A stretch of 64,000 nt of DNA, from the NCBI RefSeq assembly GCF_008329905.1, contig NZ_CP032155.1:3844001-3908000 (forward strand). Direction: 5' to 3'. Source of the DNA: Mycobacterium sp. ELW1. Lineage in GTDB: Bacteria; Actinomycetota; Actinomycetes; Mycobacteriales; Mycobacteriaceae. A program made the translations under genes and the position numbers. Below the pieces are notes generated by a model. It worked only from the letters and a program-made list of their open reading frames with translations. It was not told the origin of the DNA and made no database searches. This document shows, one piece after another, positions 18,812-28,229 of the stretch (position 1 is its first letter; the number at the start of each line of letters is the position of its first letter).

Positions 18812-19126
18812 ATGCCCGTGGTCGTCGTAGCCAGCTTCACCGTCAAGCCCGAATCCGTCGACGCCGTGCGCGAGGCCTGCAAGAAGGCCGTCGCAGCGGT
18901 CCATGACGAGCCCGGCTGCGACCTGTACGCCGTCCACGAAGGCGACAAGACCTTCGTGTTCGTCGAGCAGTGGGCCGACGAGGACGCACTCAAGACCCAC
19001 AGCACCGCGCCCGGCGTGACCGCGCTGTTCGGCGAGATCGGCGAGCACCTCGACGGCGCCCCCGACATCAAGATGCTCACCCCCATCCCGGCCGGCGATC
19101 CGGCCAAGGGCCAGGTCCGCCCCTAA
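18812..19126 (+). CDS. Antibiotic biosynthesis monooxygenase (ABM) family protein
   Basis: The 104-residue protein is a ferredoxin-like ABM domain: VVVASFTVKPESVDAVREAC, EPGCDLYAVHEGDKTFVFVEQW and the HSTAPGVTALFGEI segment. It corresponds to Rv2749. Such proteins form dimers and may be cofactor-free oxygenases or quinone-handling enzymes. A GAGGAG ribosome site precedes the ATG. The next gene starts three bases after its stop, so the two form an operon. Confidence 0.88.
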   Translation: MPVVVVASFTVKPESVDAVREACKKAVAAVHDEPGCDLYAVHEGDKTFVFVEQWADEDALKTHSTAPGVTALFGEIGEHLDGAPDIKMLTPIPAGDPAKGQVRP

Positions 19127-19129
19127 GCC

Positions 19130-19945
19130 ATGGGGGAACTCGACGGCAAGGTCGCGCTGATCACCGGCGCGGCCCGCGGCCAGGGCCGCGCGCATGCGGT
19201 GAAGCTGGCATCGGAGGGTGCCAGCATCATCGCGGTGGACCTCTGCGACCAGATCGCCAGCGTCCCCTACCCGATGGCCACGCCGGAGGACATGGCGGCC
19301 ACCGTCAAGCTCGTCGAGGACAGCGGTGCGCGGATCGTCGCCCGCGAGGCCGACGTCCGCGACCGGACGGCGTTGAAGAATGCCATGTACCAGGGCATCG
19401 AGGAACTGGGCCGGCTCGACATCGTGATCGCGAACGCCGGGATCGCCCCGATGGCTGACGACGGCGCGTGGCAGGACGTCATCGACGTCAACCTCACCGG
19501 GGTCTATCACACCGTCGACGTGGCGATGAAGCCGATGATCAAGCAGGGCGACGGCGGTGCGATCGTGCTGACCAGTTCGGTGGCCGGCCTGGTCGGCATC
19601 GGTGCGCCGGTCGCGGGATCGCTGGGCTACACCGTCGCCAAGCACGGTGTGGTGGGCCTGATGCGGGCGTACGCGAATTTCCTTGCCGCATTCAATATTC
19701 GGGTCAACTCGGTACATCCGGCCGGGGTGAACACCCCGATGATCGACAACGAGTTCACCCGTTCCTGGCTCGAAGGCATCGCCCAACAGAACTTCGGCGG
19801 CCCGGACATGACCAACGCGTTGCCGGTCCAGACGCTGGAACCCGAGGACGTCGCCAACGCGGTGTACTACCTGGTGTCGGACGCGGGCCGCTATGTCACC
19901 GGAGTCGCGTTGCCCGTCGACGCGGGGTTCACGAACAAGCGTTAG
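19130..19945 (+). CDS. Mycofactocin-coupled SDR family oxidoreductase
   Basis: The 271-residue SDR has [19 protein letters not shown] near residue 13, an ANAG motif, [13 protein letters not shown] and the YxxxK pair in GYTVAKHG. The insertion after the cofactor motif ([20 protein letters not shown]) and the RGQGRAHA wording are typical of the group that keeps NAD(H) tightly bound and hands electrons to mycofactocin. It corresponds to Rv2750. The substrate, probably an alcohol, is unknown. It is coupled to the ABM gene by a three-base gap. Confidence 0.88.
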   Translation: MGELDGKVALITGAARGQGRAHAVKLASEGASIIAVDLCDQIASVPYPMATPEDMAATVKLVEDSGARIVAREADVRDRTALKNAMYQGIEELGRLDIVIANAGIAPMADDGAWQDVIDVNLTGVYHTVDVAMKPMIKQGDGGAIVLTSSVAGLVGIGAPVAGSLGYTVAKHGVVGLMRAYANFLAAFNIRVNSVHPAGVNTPMIDNEFTRSWLEGIAQQNFGGPDMTNALPVQTLEPEDVANAVYYLVSDAGRYVTGVALPVDAGFTNKR

Positions 19946-19964
19946 CACTTACGATCGGGTGACG

Positions 19965-20495
19965 ATGACACCCGATCTGGAGCTCACCAGCGTCCCGGCC
20001 TGGGCCGTCGAACCAACTTGTCCGGCGGCCGATCTCACCGGCCGGCACTGGACGGTGCTCGCCGTTGGCATTGACGCGGCCGCCATCGCCGCACGGTGGG
20101 TCGACGAGATCTGCGCCGTCCATCCGGACGCCCGGCCCCGGGTGCACCAGGTGGCCGACGCCGATGCGGCGTGTGCCGCGCTGGACGCCGACCTCGAGGA
20201 TGCCGTGGTCGGGTGGCGGCTTCTGCTGGCCGGCCCCGCGCACGCGTGTCTCCGCATCCGCGCCCGCGCCTTCGAATTCGGCGCCGCTGATGACGAAATC
20301 ACCGTCGCGAGTACCGAAGTGGCCACCCGCGAGGTCTACTGCGCACACTGCCGCATCACCGCCACGGCTGCGACGGGATTGGCCGAGGAGATCACCTGCC
20401 CCGGCTGCGCACGCCGACTGTTCGTGTATTACCACGTGTCTCGGCGGATGGGTGCCCACCTCGGATTCGCGATGACCGCCGACGCGACGCCATGA
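19965..20495 (+). CDS. DmmA-like subunit of N-demethylase system
   Basis: The 176-residue protein ends in a zinc-ribbon-like segment (CAHC ... CPGC) followed by ARRLFVYYHVSRRMGAHLGF, the wording I associate with the DmmA family of dimethylamine monooxygenase subunits. The N-terminal part is a mixed alpha/beta region without clear motifs. It is the first of three genes linked by four-base overlaps with a ferredoxin reductase and a DUF3445 heme protein, the arrangement of the DmmABC-type system. GTG 19959 in the same frame is an alternative start. Confidence 0.75.
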   Translation: MTPDLELTSVPAWAVEPTCPAADLTGRHWTVLAVGIDAAAIAARWVDEICAVHPDARPRVHQVADADAACAALDADLEDAVVGWRLLLAGPAHACLRIRARAFEFGAADDEITVASTEVATREVYCAHCRITATAATGLAEEITCPGCARRLFVYYHVSRRMGAHLGFAMTADATP

Positions 20496-21415
20496 CCGGG
20501 CTGACGTTGCACGTCGTCGCAATCGACGACACCGTGCCCGGGATCAGGACTCTGACCCTGGCCCACGCCGACGGTGCGGTGCTGCCGTCGTTCACGCCCG
20601 GTAGCCACGTGGTGATCGAATGCGCCGGCGGGGCCAACGCCTATTCGTTGACCGGGGAGAGTGCTGCGCCCCGCGACTATGTGGTGTCGGTGCTGGAATG
20701 CCGTGCGGGCCGCGGCGGCTCGCGGTGGATTCACCGCGAACTGAGCGTGGGCGACGCTGTCGTCGTTCACCCGCCGCGCAGCGCCTTCGCCCCCGTTCTG
20801 CGCGCCCGGCGACACCTGTTGATCGCCGCCGGGATCGGGATCACCCCGATGGTGTCGCATCTGCGCAGCGCGCGACGCTGGGGCCGGGATGTGCGGCTGC
20901 TGTACATCTTTCGTGAGGGACGCGGCGCGTACGTCGACGAGATCCGCTCGCTGAGCGAGAACGCCTCGTTCTTCACCGACCGGGCGGCCTTCCTGGCCGA
21001 GGTGACCACGACGCTGGCCACCCAGCCCTTCGGCACGCACGCCTATCTCTGCGGTCCACCCCAGTTCATCGACGACGTCGTCGCGGTCGCCACCGGGCTC
21101 GGCTGGCCTCCAAGCCGCATCCACATCGAACACTTCGGCGGGGAGTTGGCACCCGGCGATCCGTTCGAGGTCGAACTGTCCTCCGATGGAAGCATTTTCA
21201 CCGTCGAATCGGGTGTCTCACTGCTGGAGTCGTTGACCGCTCACGGACATGTCATCCCCAATCTGTGCAGGCAGGGTGTCTGCGGTGAATGCCGGGTACC
21301 GGTGCGCGGCGGGTCCGCGCTGCACCGCGACCTCTTCCTCACCGACGATGAGCGACGCCACTCGATGATGGCCTGCGTCTCGCGCGGCTCCGGCCGGGTG
21401 GAGTTGGACCTGTGA
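20492..21415 (+). CDS. PDR/VanB-type ferredoxin reductase
   Basis: The 307-residue protein has, in order, an FAD/FMN-binding domain (SHVVIECAGGANAYSLTG), an NAD-binding domain (LLIAAGIGITPMVSHLRSA) and a C-terminal plant-type [2Fe-2S] domain with CRQGVCGEC and a distal Cys in MMACVSRG. It passes electrons from NAD(P)H through flavin and the cluster to an oxygenase. The start overlaps the DmmA-like gene by four bases and its end overlaps the DUF3445 gene by four, so the oxygenase partner is almost certainly that heme protein. Confidence 0.92.
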   Translation: MTGLTLHVVAIDDTVPGIRTLTLAHADGAVLPSFTPGSHVVIECAGGANAYSLTGESAAPRDYVVSVLECRAGRGGSRWIHRELSVGDAVVVHPPRSAFAPVLRARRHLLIAAGIGITPMVSHLRSARRWGRDVRLLYIFREGRGAYVDEIRSLSENASFFTDRAAFLAEVTTTLATQPFGTHAYLCGPPQFIDDVVAVATGLGWPPSRIHIEHFGGELAPGDPFEVELSSDGSIFTVESGVSLLESLTAHGHVIPNLCRQGVCGECRVPVRGGSALHRDLFLTDDERRHSMMACVSRGSGRVELDL

Positions 21416-22395
21416 GCGAGCTGGTGTCGGCACCGGATCTGGTTGCGTGCTTTCCGTTCCCGTATACAGCCGACTCCTACCGGTACAGCACCAACATCGC
21501 GCCCGCGCGTGCAGTGGTGAGAACCGCGACCGGTCAGTGGGGTGAGCCGGTGGTGGACATCGACAGCGAGTACACCCGCGAACTCGCCGAACGCCGCCGC
21601 ATCCTGGCCGCCGATCCATCCCGGCATGCGGTGTTGCCGCACATGCGAGTCGCGTGCTGGGACACCATGCTGACGTTGATGACCGAGCTCGCCCGCTCGT
21701 ATCCGGCGACGATGTCCCTGAGCCGCGACGGCGACACCGGGTGTTGGCGCAACGAATTACTCGGTATCACCCAGGAATTCGTGGTCGGCGACGAATCAAG
21801 CCTGCCGTGCGATCCGCTGGCCTATATCGCCGGTCAGGTGCAGGAGGACATCGTGCTGCTCGACCAGCGTGACGGCGACCTGTTCGCCGACGCCGGGGTG
21901 GTCACGTTCGCCGCGGGCTGGTCGTTCGGCTTCGACGTCGGGATGACATTCCTGGATATTCACGGACCGGTGCCCCGGCTACGTGAGACCGGGGTGATCA
22001 CCCGGGCCCGGGAATTCCTGATGCGATTGCAGGCCGGCGGCATCTACCGCCGGACCAACTGGTCGATGACTGTCGGCAGGCGGCTCGACGTGTCTACCGA
22101 AGCGTTCCCGCAGTGGCTGCCCGATCGCGCGCACCTGGACGCTGTCGACGACGACACGTTCGGCCGGCTCATTCATCTGCGGGTGGAGGTCCAGCATCTG
22201 ATCCGGCTGCCCGAGTCAGGTGCGATCTGCTTTCTGATCCGCAGCTACATGCTGCCGCTGGCCGATATCGCGACTGTTGACCAGTGGCGTGTGCGCACCG
22301 CCGCGGTGTTGGCCGAATTGCCGTACGACATGGTCGAATACAAGGGACTGGCCGCCTATCGGGACCGCGCGGTCTCCTGGCTGCTCTCCCGCTGA
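21412..22395 (+). CDS. DUF3445 heme-dependent oxidative N-demethylase
   Basis: The 327-residue protein belongs to DUF3445, the family of heme-dependent N-demethylases that includes the dimethylamine monooxygenase catalytic subunit. Visible blocks are VACFPFPYTADSYRYSTN, ALPLADIATVDQW-like near the end and the RTNWSMTVGRRLD segment. With its reductase it would oxidise a secondary methylamine to release formaldehyde. The true substrate here is unknown. It starts at a GTG overlapping the reductase stop and its 3' end overlaps the convergent transporter gene by 40 bases. Confidence 0.85.
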   Translation: MSELVSAPDLVACFPFPYTADSYRYSTNIAPARAVVRTATGQWGEPVVDIDSEYTRELAERRRILAADPSRHAVLPHMRVACWDTMLTLMTELARSYPATMSLSRDGDTGCWRNELLGITQEFVVGDESSLPCDPLAYIAGQVQEDIVLLDQRDGDLFADAGVVTFAAGWSFGFDVGMTFLDIHGPVPRLRETGVITRAREFLMRLQAGGIYRRTNWSMTVGRRLDVSTEAFPQWLPDRAHLDAVDDDTFGRLIHLRVEVQHLIRLPESGAICFLIRSYMLPLADIATVDQWRVRTAAVLAELPYDMVEYKGLAAYRDRAVSWLLSR

Positions 22396-23615
22396 ATCCG
22401 CGGGACCAGCACCGCGGAGAACGCGGCGGCGACGGTGAGCGCCAGCATCGTGACGAGCGGCCAGACCGCGGGCGCCCCTTCGGCGATGATGCCCAGGCTG
22501 AATCCGGCGACGATCATTCCCAGGCTGATGACGATATGGGTGCAGCTGATCAGTACGGCCGCAACCGCATTGTCGGCGTGGTCGAAGATCCAGTCGTAGG
22601 CGGCGGGCAGCAGCGCCTGGTTGGCGACCGCCGAGAGCAGCATCGCAGGGCCGAACGCCCACAGCCCCGGCACGACATGCCACTGCTGCGAGGCGATGCA
22701 CAGGGCCGCTGCAGCCATGCTGATCAACGCGCTGCACAGATAGACACCGCGGGCTCCGTGATTGCGGCGAACTACCCGCCACAGCGGAATTCCGGCGAGC
22801 AGGCCGACACCGACGAACACCAGGAACTGGTCGACATTGATGGTGGCGCTGAGGAATTCGGCCGCGTAGATGGCATAGAAGGTGGGCGTCAGGATCACTG
22901 GGATGAACACCAGATTCGTTGTCAGGAAACGCCGCAGCCACCGATTGGTCCGCAGCTGCGAGCGTCCTTGCCGCAACGTGTCGACCATGCGGGTCGGTCC
23001 CGTCGCCAGCTGCACGCTCGGCGTTCGCAGTGTCGCGCAGCACAGGGCACCTAACACCATGGCCGCCACCGAGATCCACAGCAGATCGGCGTCGTGCCAT
23101 CGAGGTGAATTGGGCAGCAGGCGTCCCGCGGTGAAGGCGGTGATCAGAACCACCAGCGCGCCACTGTATCCGGCTTGCTTGAGCATGACGTCGCCACGTT
23201 GCTGGGCCGACAGCAGCGCCGACATGGCCATCGGCGAGACCACCTGCGAGCTGCCGGTGACGGTGCCGATGAGCAGGCAGGCCAGCAGCAACGGATACGC
23301 GAACAGCCAGGGAGGCGCCAGCGCGATGTCGAGTGCGACCAGTGCGGTGAGCGCGGCCTGCGTCAGCGCAACTCCGACCAGCAATCCGGTGACCGAGTCG
23401 GTGAGTCGTAACACCTTGGGCCCGAGCACACTTCCCAGCAGCGTTCCGACGGTGAACGCCGGCATCAGCAGTGCCACCACGACGCCGGGACTGCCGAGTT
23501 GGTCGGCGATGTAGGGGATGACGGCCGAGATACTGCTGACTTGGACGCCTACCTTGAAGAACGTCCCCTGCGTGAGCAGTGCCCGATAGTTTCCGCCCCG
23601 CGCGGAGCCCGTCAT
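22356..23615 (-). CDS. MFS transporter
   Basis: The 419-residue protein has about twelve hydrophobic segments and the major-facilitator layout with a central cytoplasmic Arg-rich loop (RQGRSQLRTNRWLRRF). A conserved-looking first half (PAFTVGTLLGSVLGPKVLRLTD) suggests a drug-efflux subgroup. The substrate is unknown. It is convergent with the N-demethylase operon and overlaps it by 40 bases, so it is not part of that transcript. The ATG at 23615 is followed directly by the first helix. Confidence 0.82.
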   Translation of the reverse strand: MTGSARGGNYRALLTQGTFFKVGVQVSSISAVIPYIADQLGSPGVVVALLMPAFTVGTLLGSVLGPKVLRLTDSVTGLLVGVALTQAALTALVALDIALAPPWLFAYPLLLACLLIGTVTGSSQVVSPMAMSALLSAQQRGDVMLKQAGYSGALVVLITAFTAGRLLPNSPRWHDADLLWISVAAMVLGALCCATLRTPSVQLATGPTRMVDTLRQGRSQLRTNRWLRRFLTTNLVFIPVILTPTFYAIYAAEFLSATINVDQFLVFVGVGLLAGIPLWRVVRRNHGARGVYLCSALISMAAAALCIASQQWHVVPGLWAFGPAMLLSAVANQALLPAAYDWIFDHADNAVAAVLISCTHIVISLGMIVAGFSLGIIAEGAPAVWPLVTMLALTVAAAFSAVLVPRIQRESSQETARSR

Positions 23616-23651
23616 AAGCAGGAGAGCTTATCCGGGGATGGGGCGGGCCCG

Positions 23652-25331
23652 TCAGATTTCGATGACCGTCGGCACGATCATCGGCTGGCGGCGGTAGGTC
23701 TCCCCCACCCACTTTCCGATCGTGCGCCGCACCGTCTGCGCGATGCGCACCGGGTCGGTGACATTCTCGGCGGCAAGTTTTTCCAGCTCGGCTTCGACCT
23801 TGCGGGCAGCGGGCTCCAAGGCCTTGGGGTCCTCGGAGAAGCCGCGCGAATGCAGCTGCGGCGGGGCTGCCGAGCGCCCGGTCTCGCGGTTCAGCACCAC
23901 CGTGGCGGCGATGAATCCCGAACTCAGGATGAGTCGCTCGCCCAGGGTCGCCTCGCCGACGTCGCCCATGATCAGGCCGTCGACGAACATCTTGCCGACC
24001 GGAACCGCGCCGGCGATCGAGACCCGGCCGCCGACCAGATCGACGCTGACGCCGCTCTCGGCCACCACGATGTTCTCCTCGGGCACGCCGCTGCGCGCGG
24101 CCAGCTTGGCGTTGGCGCGCAGCATCCGCCAGGTGCCGTGCACCGGCATCACGTTGCGCGGCCGTACCCCGTTGTAGAGGAACAGCAGCTCCCCGGCGTA
24201 GGCGTGGCCCGAAACATGAACTCGTACTTGCTGATTGGTGACCACCCTGGCGCCGATCTTGGCCAGGTCGTCGATCACTCCGTAGACGGCCTCCTCGTTG
24301 CCGGGGATCAGCGACGAGGACAGGATGATCAGGTCGTCGGAGGTGACCGTGATGCTGCGGTGCTCTCCGCGCGACATCCGGGACAGCGCCGCCATCGGCT
24401 CGCCCTGCGTACCGGTGGTGATCAACACCACCTGCCCGGGCGTCATCTCCTCGGCCATCGCGATGTCGACGACGTCGCGATCCTCGACATGCAGGAAGCC
24501 CAACTCGCGGGCGATCGCCATATTGCGCAGCATCGAGCGGCCGACGAACGACACCCGCCGGCCCAATGCGATTGCGGCGTCGACGATCTGCTGCACACGA
24601 TCGACATTGGAGGCGAAGCAGGCCACGATGATCCGCTGCCCCTCGGCATTGCGCATCAGCCGGTGCAGGTTGGGTCCGACCTCGCTTTCCGAGGGTCCTA
24701 CGCCGGGGATTTCGGAGTTGGTCGAGTCACACAGGAACAGGTCCACCCCGGCGTCGCCGAGGCGGGACATGCCGGGCAGGTCGGTGGGGCGGCCGTCGGG
24801 CGGCAACTGGTCGAGTTTGATGTCACCGGTGTGCAGGACGGTGCCGGCTCCGGTGTGGATGGCGATCGCGAGTGCGTCGGGGATGGAGTGGTTGACCGCG
24901 AAGTACTGACATTCGAACACTCCGTGGCTGCTGCGCTGACCCTCGGCGACCTCGACGAACACCGGGTTGATCCGGTGCTCGCGGCACTTGGCGGCCACCA
25001 GCGCGAGGGTGAACTTGGAGCCCACCACCGGAATGTCTGCCCGCATTTTGAGCAGGTACGGGATCGCGCCGATGTGGTCTTCATGGGCATGGGTCAGGAC
25101 CAGCGCCTCGATGTCGTCGAGGCGGTCGGAGATGTGTCGCAGGTCCGGCAGGATCAGGTCGACGCCGGGTTCGTCGTGGTTGGGGAACAGCACCCCGCAG
25201 TCGACGATCAGCAGCCGGCCGAGATGCTCGAAAACGGTCATGTTCCGGCCGATTTCGTTGATGCCGCCCAGTGCGGTCACACGCAGACCTCCCGGGGCCA
25301 GCGGCCCGGGAGGTGAGAGCTGCTCGTTCAT
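23652..25331 (-). CDS. rnj: Ribonuclease J
   Basis: The 559-residue metallo-beta-lactamase/beta-CASP protein has the HxHxDH zinc motif at His81-His86 (HAHEDHIG), further zinc ligands in HTGDIKLDQL and the motif HVSGHAYAGEL. It corresponds to Rv2752c and acts as endo- and 5'-exoribonuclease in rRNA and mRNA processing. ATG 25331 gives the family length; the open frame runs further upstream into dapA. The dapA stop lies 28 bases upstream on the same strand, so both belong to one transcript. Confidence 0.96.
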   Translation of the reverse strand: MNEQLSPPGPLAPGGLRVTALGGINEIGRNMTVFEHLGRLLIVDCGVLFPNHDEPGVDLILPDLRHISDRLDDIEALVLTHAHEDHIGAIPYLLKMRADIPVVGSKFTLALVAAKCREHRINPVFVEVAEGQRSSHGVFECQYFAVNHSIPDALAIAIHTGAGTVLHTGDIKLDQLPPDGRPTDLPGMSRLGDAGVDLFLCDSTNSEIPGVGPSESEVGPNLHRLMRNAEGQRIIVACFASNVDRVQQIVDAAIALGRRVSFVGRSMLRNMAIARELGFLHVEDRDVVDIAMAEEMTPGQVVLITTGTQGEPMAALSRMSRGEHRSITVTSDDLIILSSSLIPGNEEAVYGVIDDLAKIGARVVTNQQVRVHVSGHAYAGELLFLYNGVRPRNVMPVHGTWRMLRANAKLAARSGVPEENIVVAESGVSVDLVGGRVSIAGAVPVGKMFVDGLIMGDVGEATLGERLILSSGFIAATVVLNRETGRSAAPPQLHSRGFSEDPKALEPAARKVEAELEKLAAENVTDPVRIAQTVRRTIGKWVGETYRRQPMIVPTVIEI

Positions 25332-25359
25332 CGCCGGAGCCGCCGGGCCGGCGACAGAC

Positions 25360-26268
<909 letters not shown>

Positions 26269-26286
26269 CTAGATTACCCGTTCCGC

Positions 26287-27039
26287 TCAGACCTCTGTCG
26301 CCAGCGGGGACGTCGCGACCTCCGTGCCGTCGGCCAGTTCGGTGATCTCGAAATCGGCGAAGACGGCGGGCGCGGCGTCGCTGAGTTCCCGCAGGCAGGC
26401 AATGGCCAGGCGGCGAATCTCGACGTCAGCATGTTCACTGGCCCGCATGGCGATGAAGTGCCGCCAGGCCCGATAGTTGCCGCTCACCACGATGCGGGTC
26501 TCGGTGTCGTTGGGCAAGACCGCGCGGGCCGCCTGCCTGGCTTGTTTGCGGCGCAGGACGGCGTTCGGCTGGTCAGCGAATTTGGCTTCCAGTCGGGTGA
26601 GCAGCTCCAGGTAGGCGGCACGGCTGGCATCGGCGGCCTCGAGCAGGATCTGGCGCAACTCCTGGTCGTCCTCCAGCCCGGGTGGGACGACCACCTGGGC
26701 CTCGTTCTCCGGGACGTACCGCTGAGACAGCTGGGAGTACGAGAAATGCCGGTGCCGGATCAGCTCATGGGTGCAGGACCGGGAGATGCCGGTGATGTAG
26801 AAGGTCACCGATGCGTGCTCGAGCACCGAGAAGTGGCCGACGTCGATGATGTGCTTGAGGTACGACGCGTTGGTCGCGGTCCGGGGGTTCGGCTTGGACC
26901 AGCTCTGGTAGCAGGCCCGGCCGGCGAACTCGACAAGCGCCTGGCCGCCGTCGGCGTCGGTGTCCCACGGCACGTCGGCGGGCGCCAGGAACTCCGTCTT
27001 GGCGATCAGCTGCACGCGCAGCGGCGCGGTCTCGGCCAC
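26287..27039 (-). CDS. thyX: FAD-dependent thymidylate synthase
   Basis: The 250-residue protein shows the ThyX motif [13 protein letters not shown] at residues 95-107, which binds FAD and dUMP. It makes dTMP with methylene-tetrahydrofolate as carbon source and flavin as reductant. It corresponds to Rv2754c and begins with GTG. A second, unrelated thymidylate synthase (thyA) lies 5 kb downstream in the window, the usual mycobacterial situation. It lies 18 bases upstream of dapA and is probably co-transcribed. Confidence 0.97.
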   Translation of the reverse strand: MAETAPLRVQLIAKTEFLAPADVPWDTDADGGQALVEFAGRACYQSWSKPNPRTATNASYLKHIIDVGHFSVLEHASVTFYITGISRSCTHELIRHRHFSYSQLSQRYVPENEAQVVVPPGLEDDQELRQILLEAADASRAAYLELLTRLEAKFADQPNAVLRRKQARQAARAVLPNDTETRIVVSGNYRAWRHFIAMRASEHADVEIRRLAIACLRELSDAAPAVFADFEITELADGTEVATSPLATEV

Positions 27040-27048
27040 GGGCTCACC

Positions 27049-28146
27049 TTAATGCGCCTCTGACCCGTCACCCGTCAGGTCCCCGGCATAGCGAATCTGA
27101 TTCCCGCCGCTGCGTTTGGCCTCGTACATGGCGGCATCGGCCCGCGCGATCAGCCATTCGATCAGATCGAGCGGTTTCAGCGCGGGCGCGCGGATCACCG
27201 TCGACGCCAAACCCAAACTGGCGGTCACGCCCCACGGCGCGGCAGCGATGGCCGCGCGCAGTTCTTCGGTGCTCTCCCGGGCCTGCTCCGGAGTGGACAG
27301 CTGCGCGAACAGGAATTCCTCGCCTCCGACCCGGGCGATCGCGGTGTTGGTTCCGCTGACGTCTCTGAGGCTGTCGGCGACAGCAACCAGAACCCGGTCC
27401 CCGGTCGGGTGGCCCAAGGTGTCGTTGAGCCTCTTGAAGCCGTCGAGGTCGATCATGGCGATCGTGAAGTACGGCCGCGATCGGTAGTCGGCGTGCCGCA
27501 ACAGGGTCTGCGCCGACCGGAAGAAGCCGCGCCGGTTCGGCAACCCGGTGAGCGTGTCGGTCGAGGACTTCAGCGAGTCGACCGACAACCAGTGCACGAT
27601 CACCTGACCGCAGAAGGGCACCGCCAATATCCCGCCGCACAGGATCAGCAACTTGGCCACCGCCATCGCCGTATCGCCCGCCATGGCGATCCGTGCGGCG
27701 CTGACGGCGGCGGTCGCCACGCCTGTTCCAAGGGTCAGGACCAGAAACGGTGCGGTGTGGAAGAAGGCGACGTATCCGGCCAGGCCGACGAAGGCGACCG
27801 CACCGATCATCGCGGTACGCGGGTCGGATTCGGCCAGCACGCCCACCGCAATGCACGCATTACCCGCGATCGAAAACACCTGCGACTGAAAGCGAGTGGG
27901 CCATCGGAAGAGGTACGACGCGGCTATCGCGGCCAGCACCGCGCTGGCCACGCAGGTGGCAATCCGCTGCGCCGGGGTTTGCGGACCCGAGGGGCTGGCC
28001 AGTGCCAGCGCGGTGGCGGCGGCGATGGTCGCCAGGACGGTGAACATCAGCCAGCGCATGAACGTCAGGAGATGGCGCGCTTTCAGGTAGGACGTCAGCC
28101 AGTCGTAGTGGTCGGGTTGTCGCCACCACAGGCCGATGCCGTGCAC
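27049..28146 (-). CDS. Membrane GGDEF diguanylate cyclase
   Basis: The 365-residue protein has about six hydrophobic helices in the first 200 residues and a GGDEF domain from about residue 205 (DTLTGLPNRRGF ... MIDLDGFKRLNDTLGHPTGDRVL ... RVGGEEF). The active-site loop is GGEEF, a functional variant, and no RxxD inhibitory site is obvious before it. It should make cyclic di-GMP at the membrane. No EAL domain is fused. The start is GTG 28146; the frame is open further but would cover the promoter of the divergent synthetase gene. It ends nine bases before thyX on the same strand. Confidence 0.85.
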   Translation of the reverse strand: MHGIGLWWRQPDHYDWLTSYLKARHLLTFMRWLMFTVLATIAAATALALASPSGPQTPAQRIATCVASAVLAAIAASYLFRWPTRFQSQVFSIAGNACIAVGVLAESDPRTAMIGAVAFVGLAGYVAFFHTAPFLVLTLGTGVATAAVSAARIAMAGDTAMAVAKLLILCGGILAVPFCGQVIVHWLSVDSLKSSTDTLTGLPNRRGFFRSAQTLLRHADYRSRPYFTIAMIDLDGFKRLNDTLGHPTGDRVLVAVADSLRDVSGTNTAIARVGGEEFLFAQLSTPEQARESTEELRAAIAAAPWGVTASLGLASTVIRAPALKPLDLIEWLIARADAAMYEAKRSGGNQIRYAGDLTGDGSEAH

Positions 28147-28229
28147 TTGTCCCCGCGCCCCCAAGCTGTGATCGTGATTGCCCCTGATGGTAGTGATGTC
28201 GCAGGGATGCGATTGCCAAAAGGAGTCAG

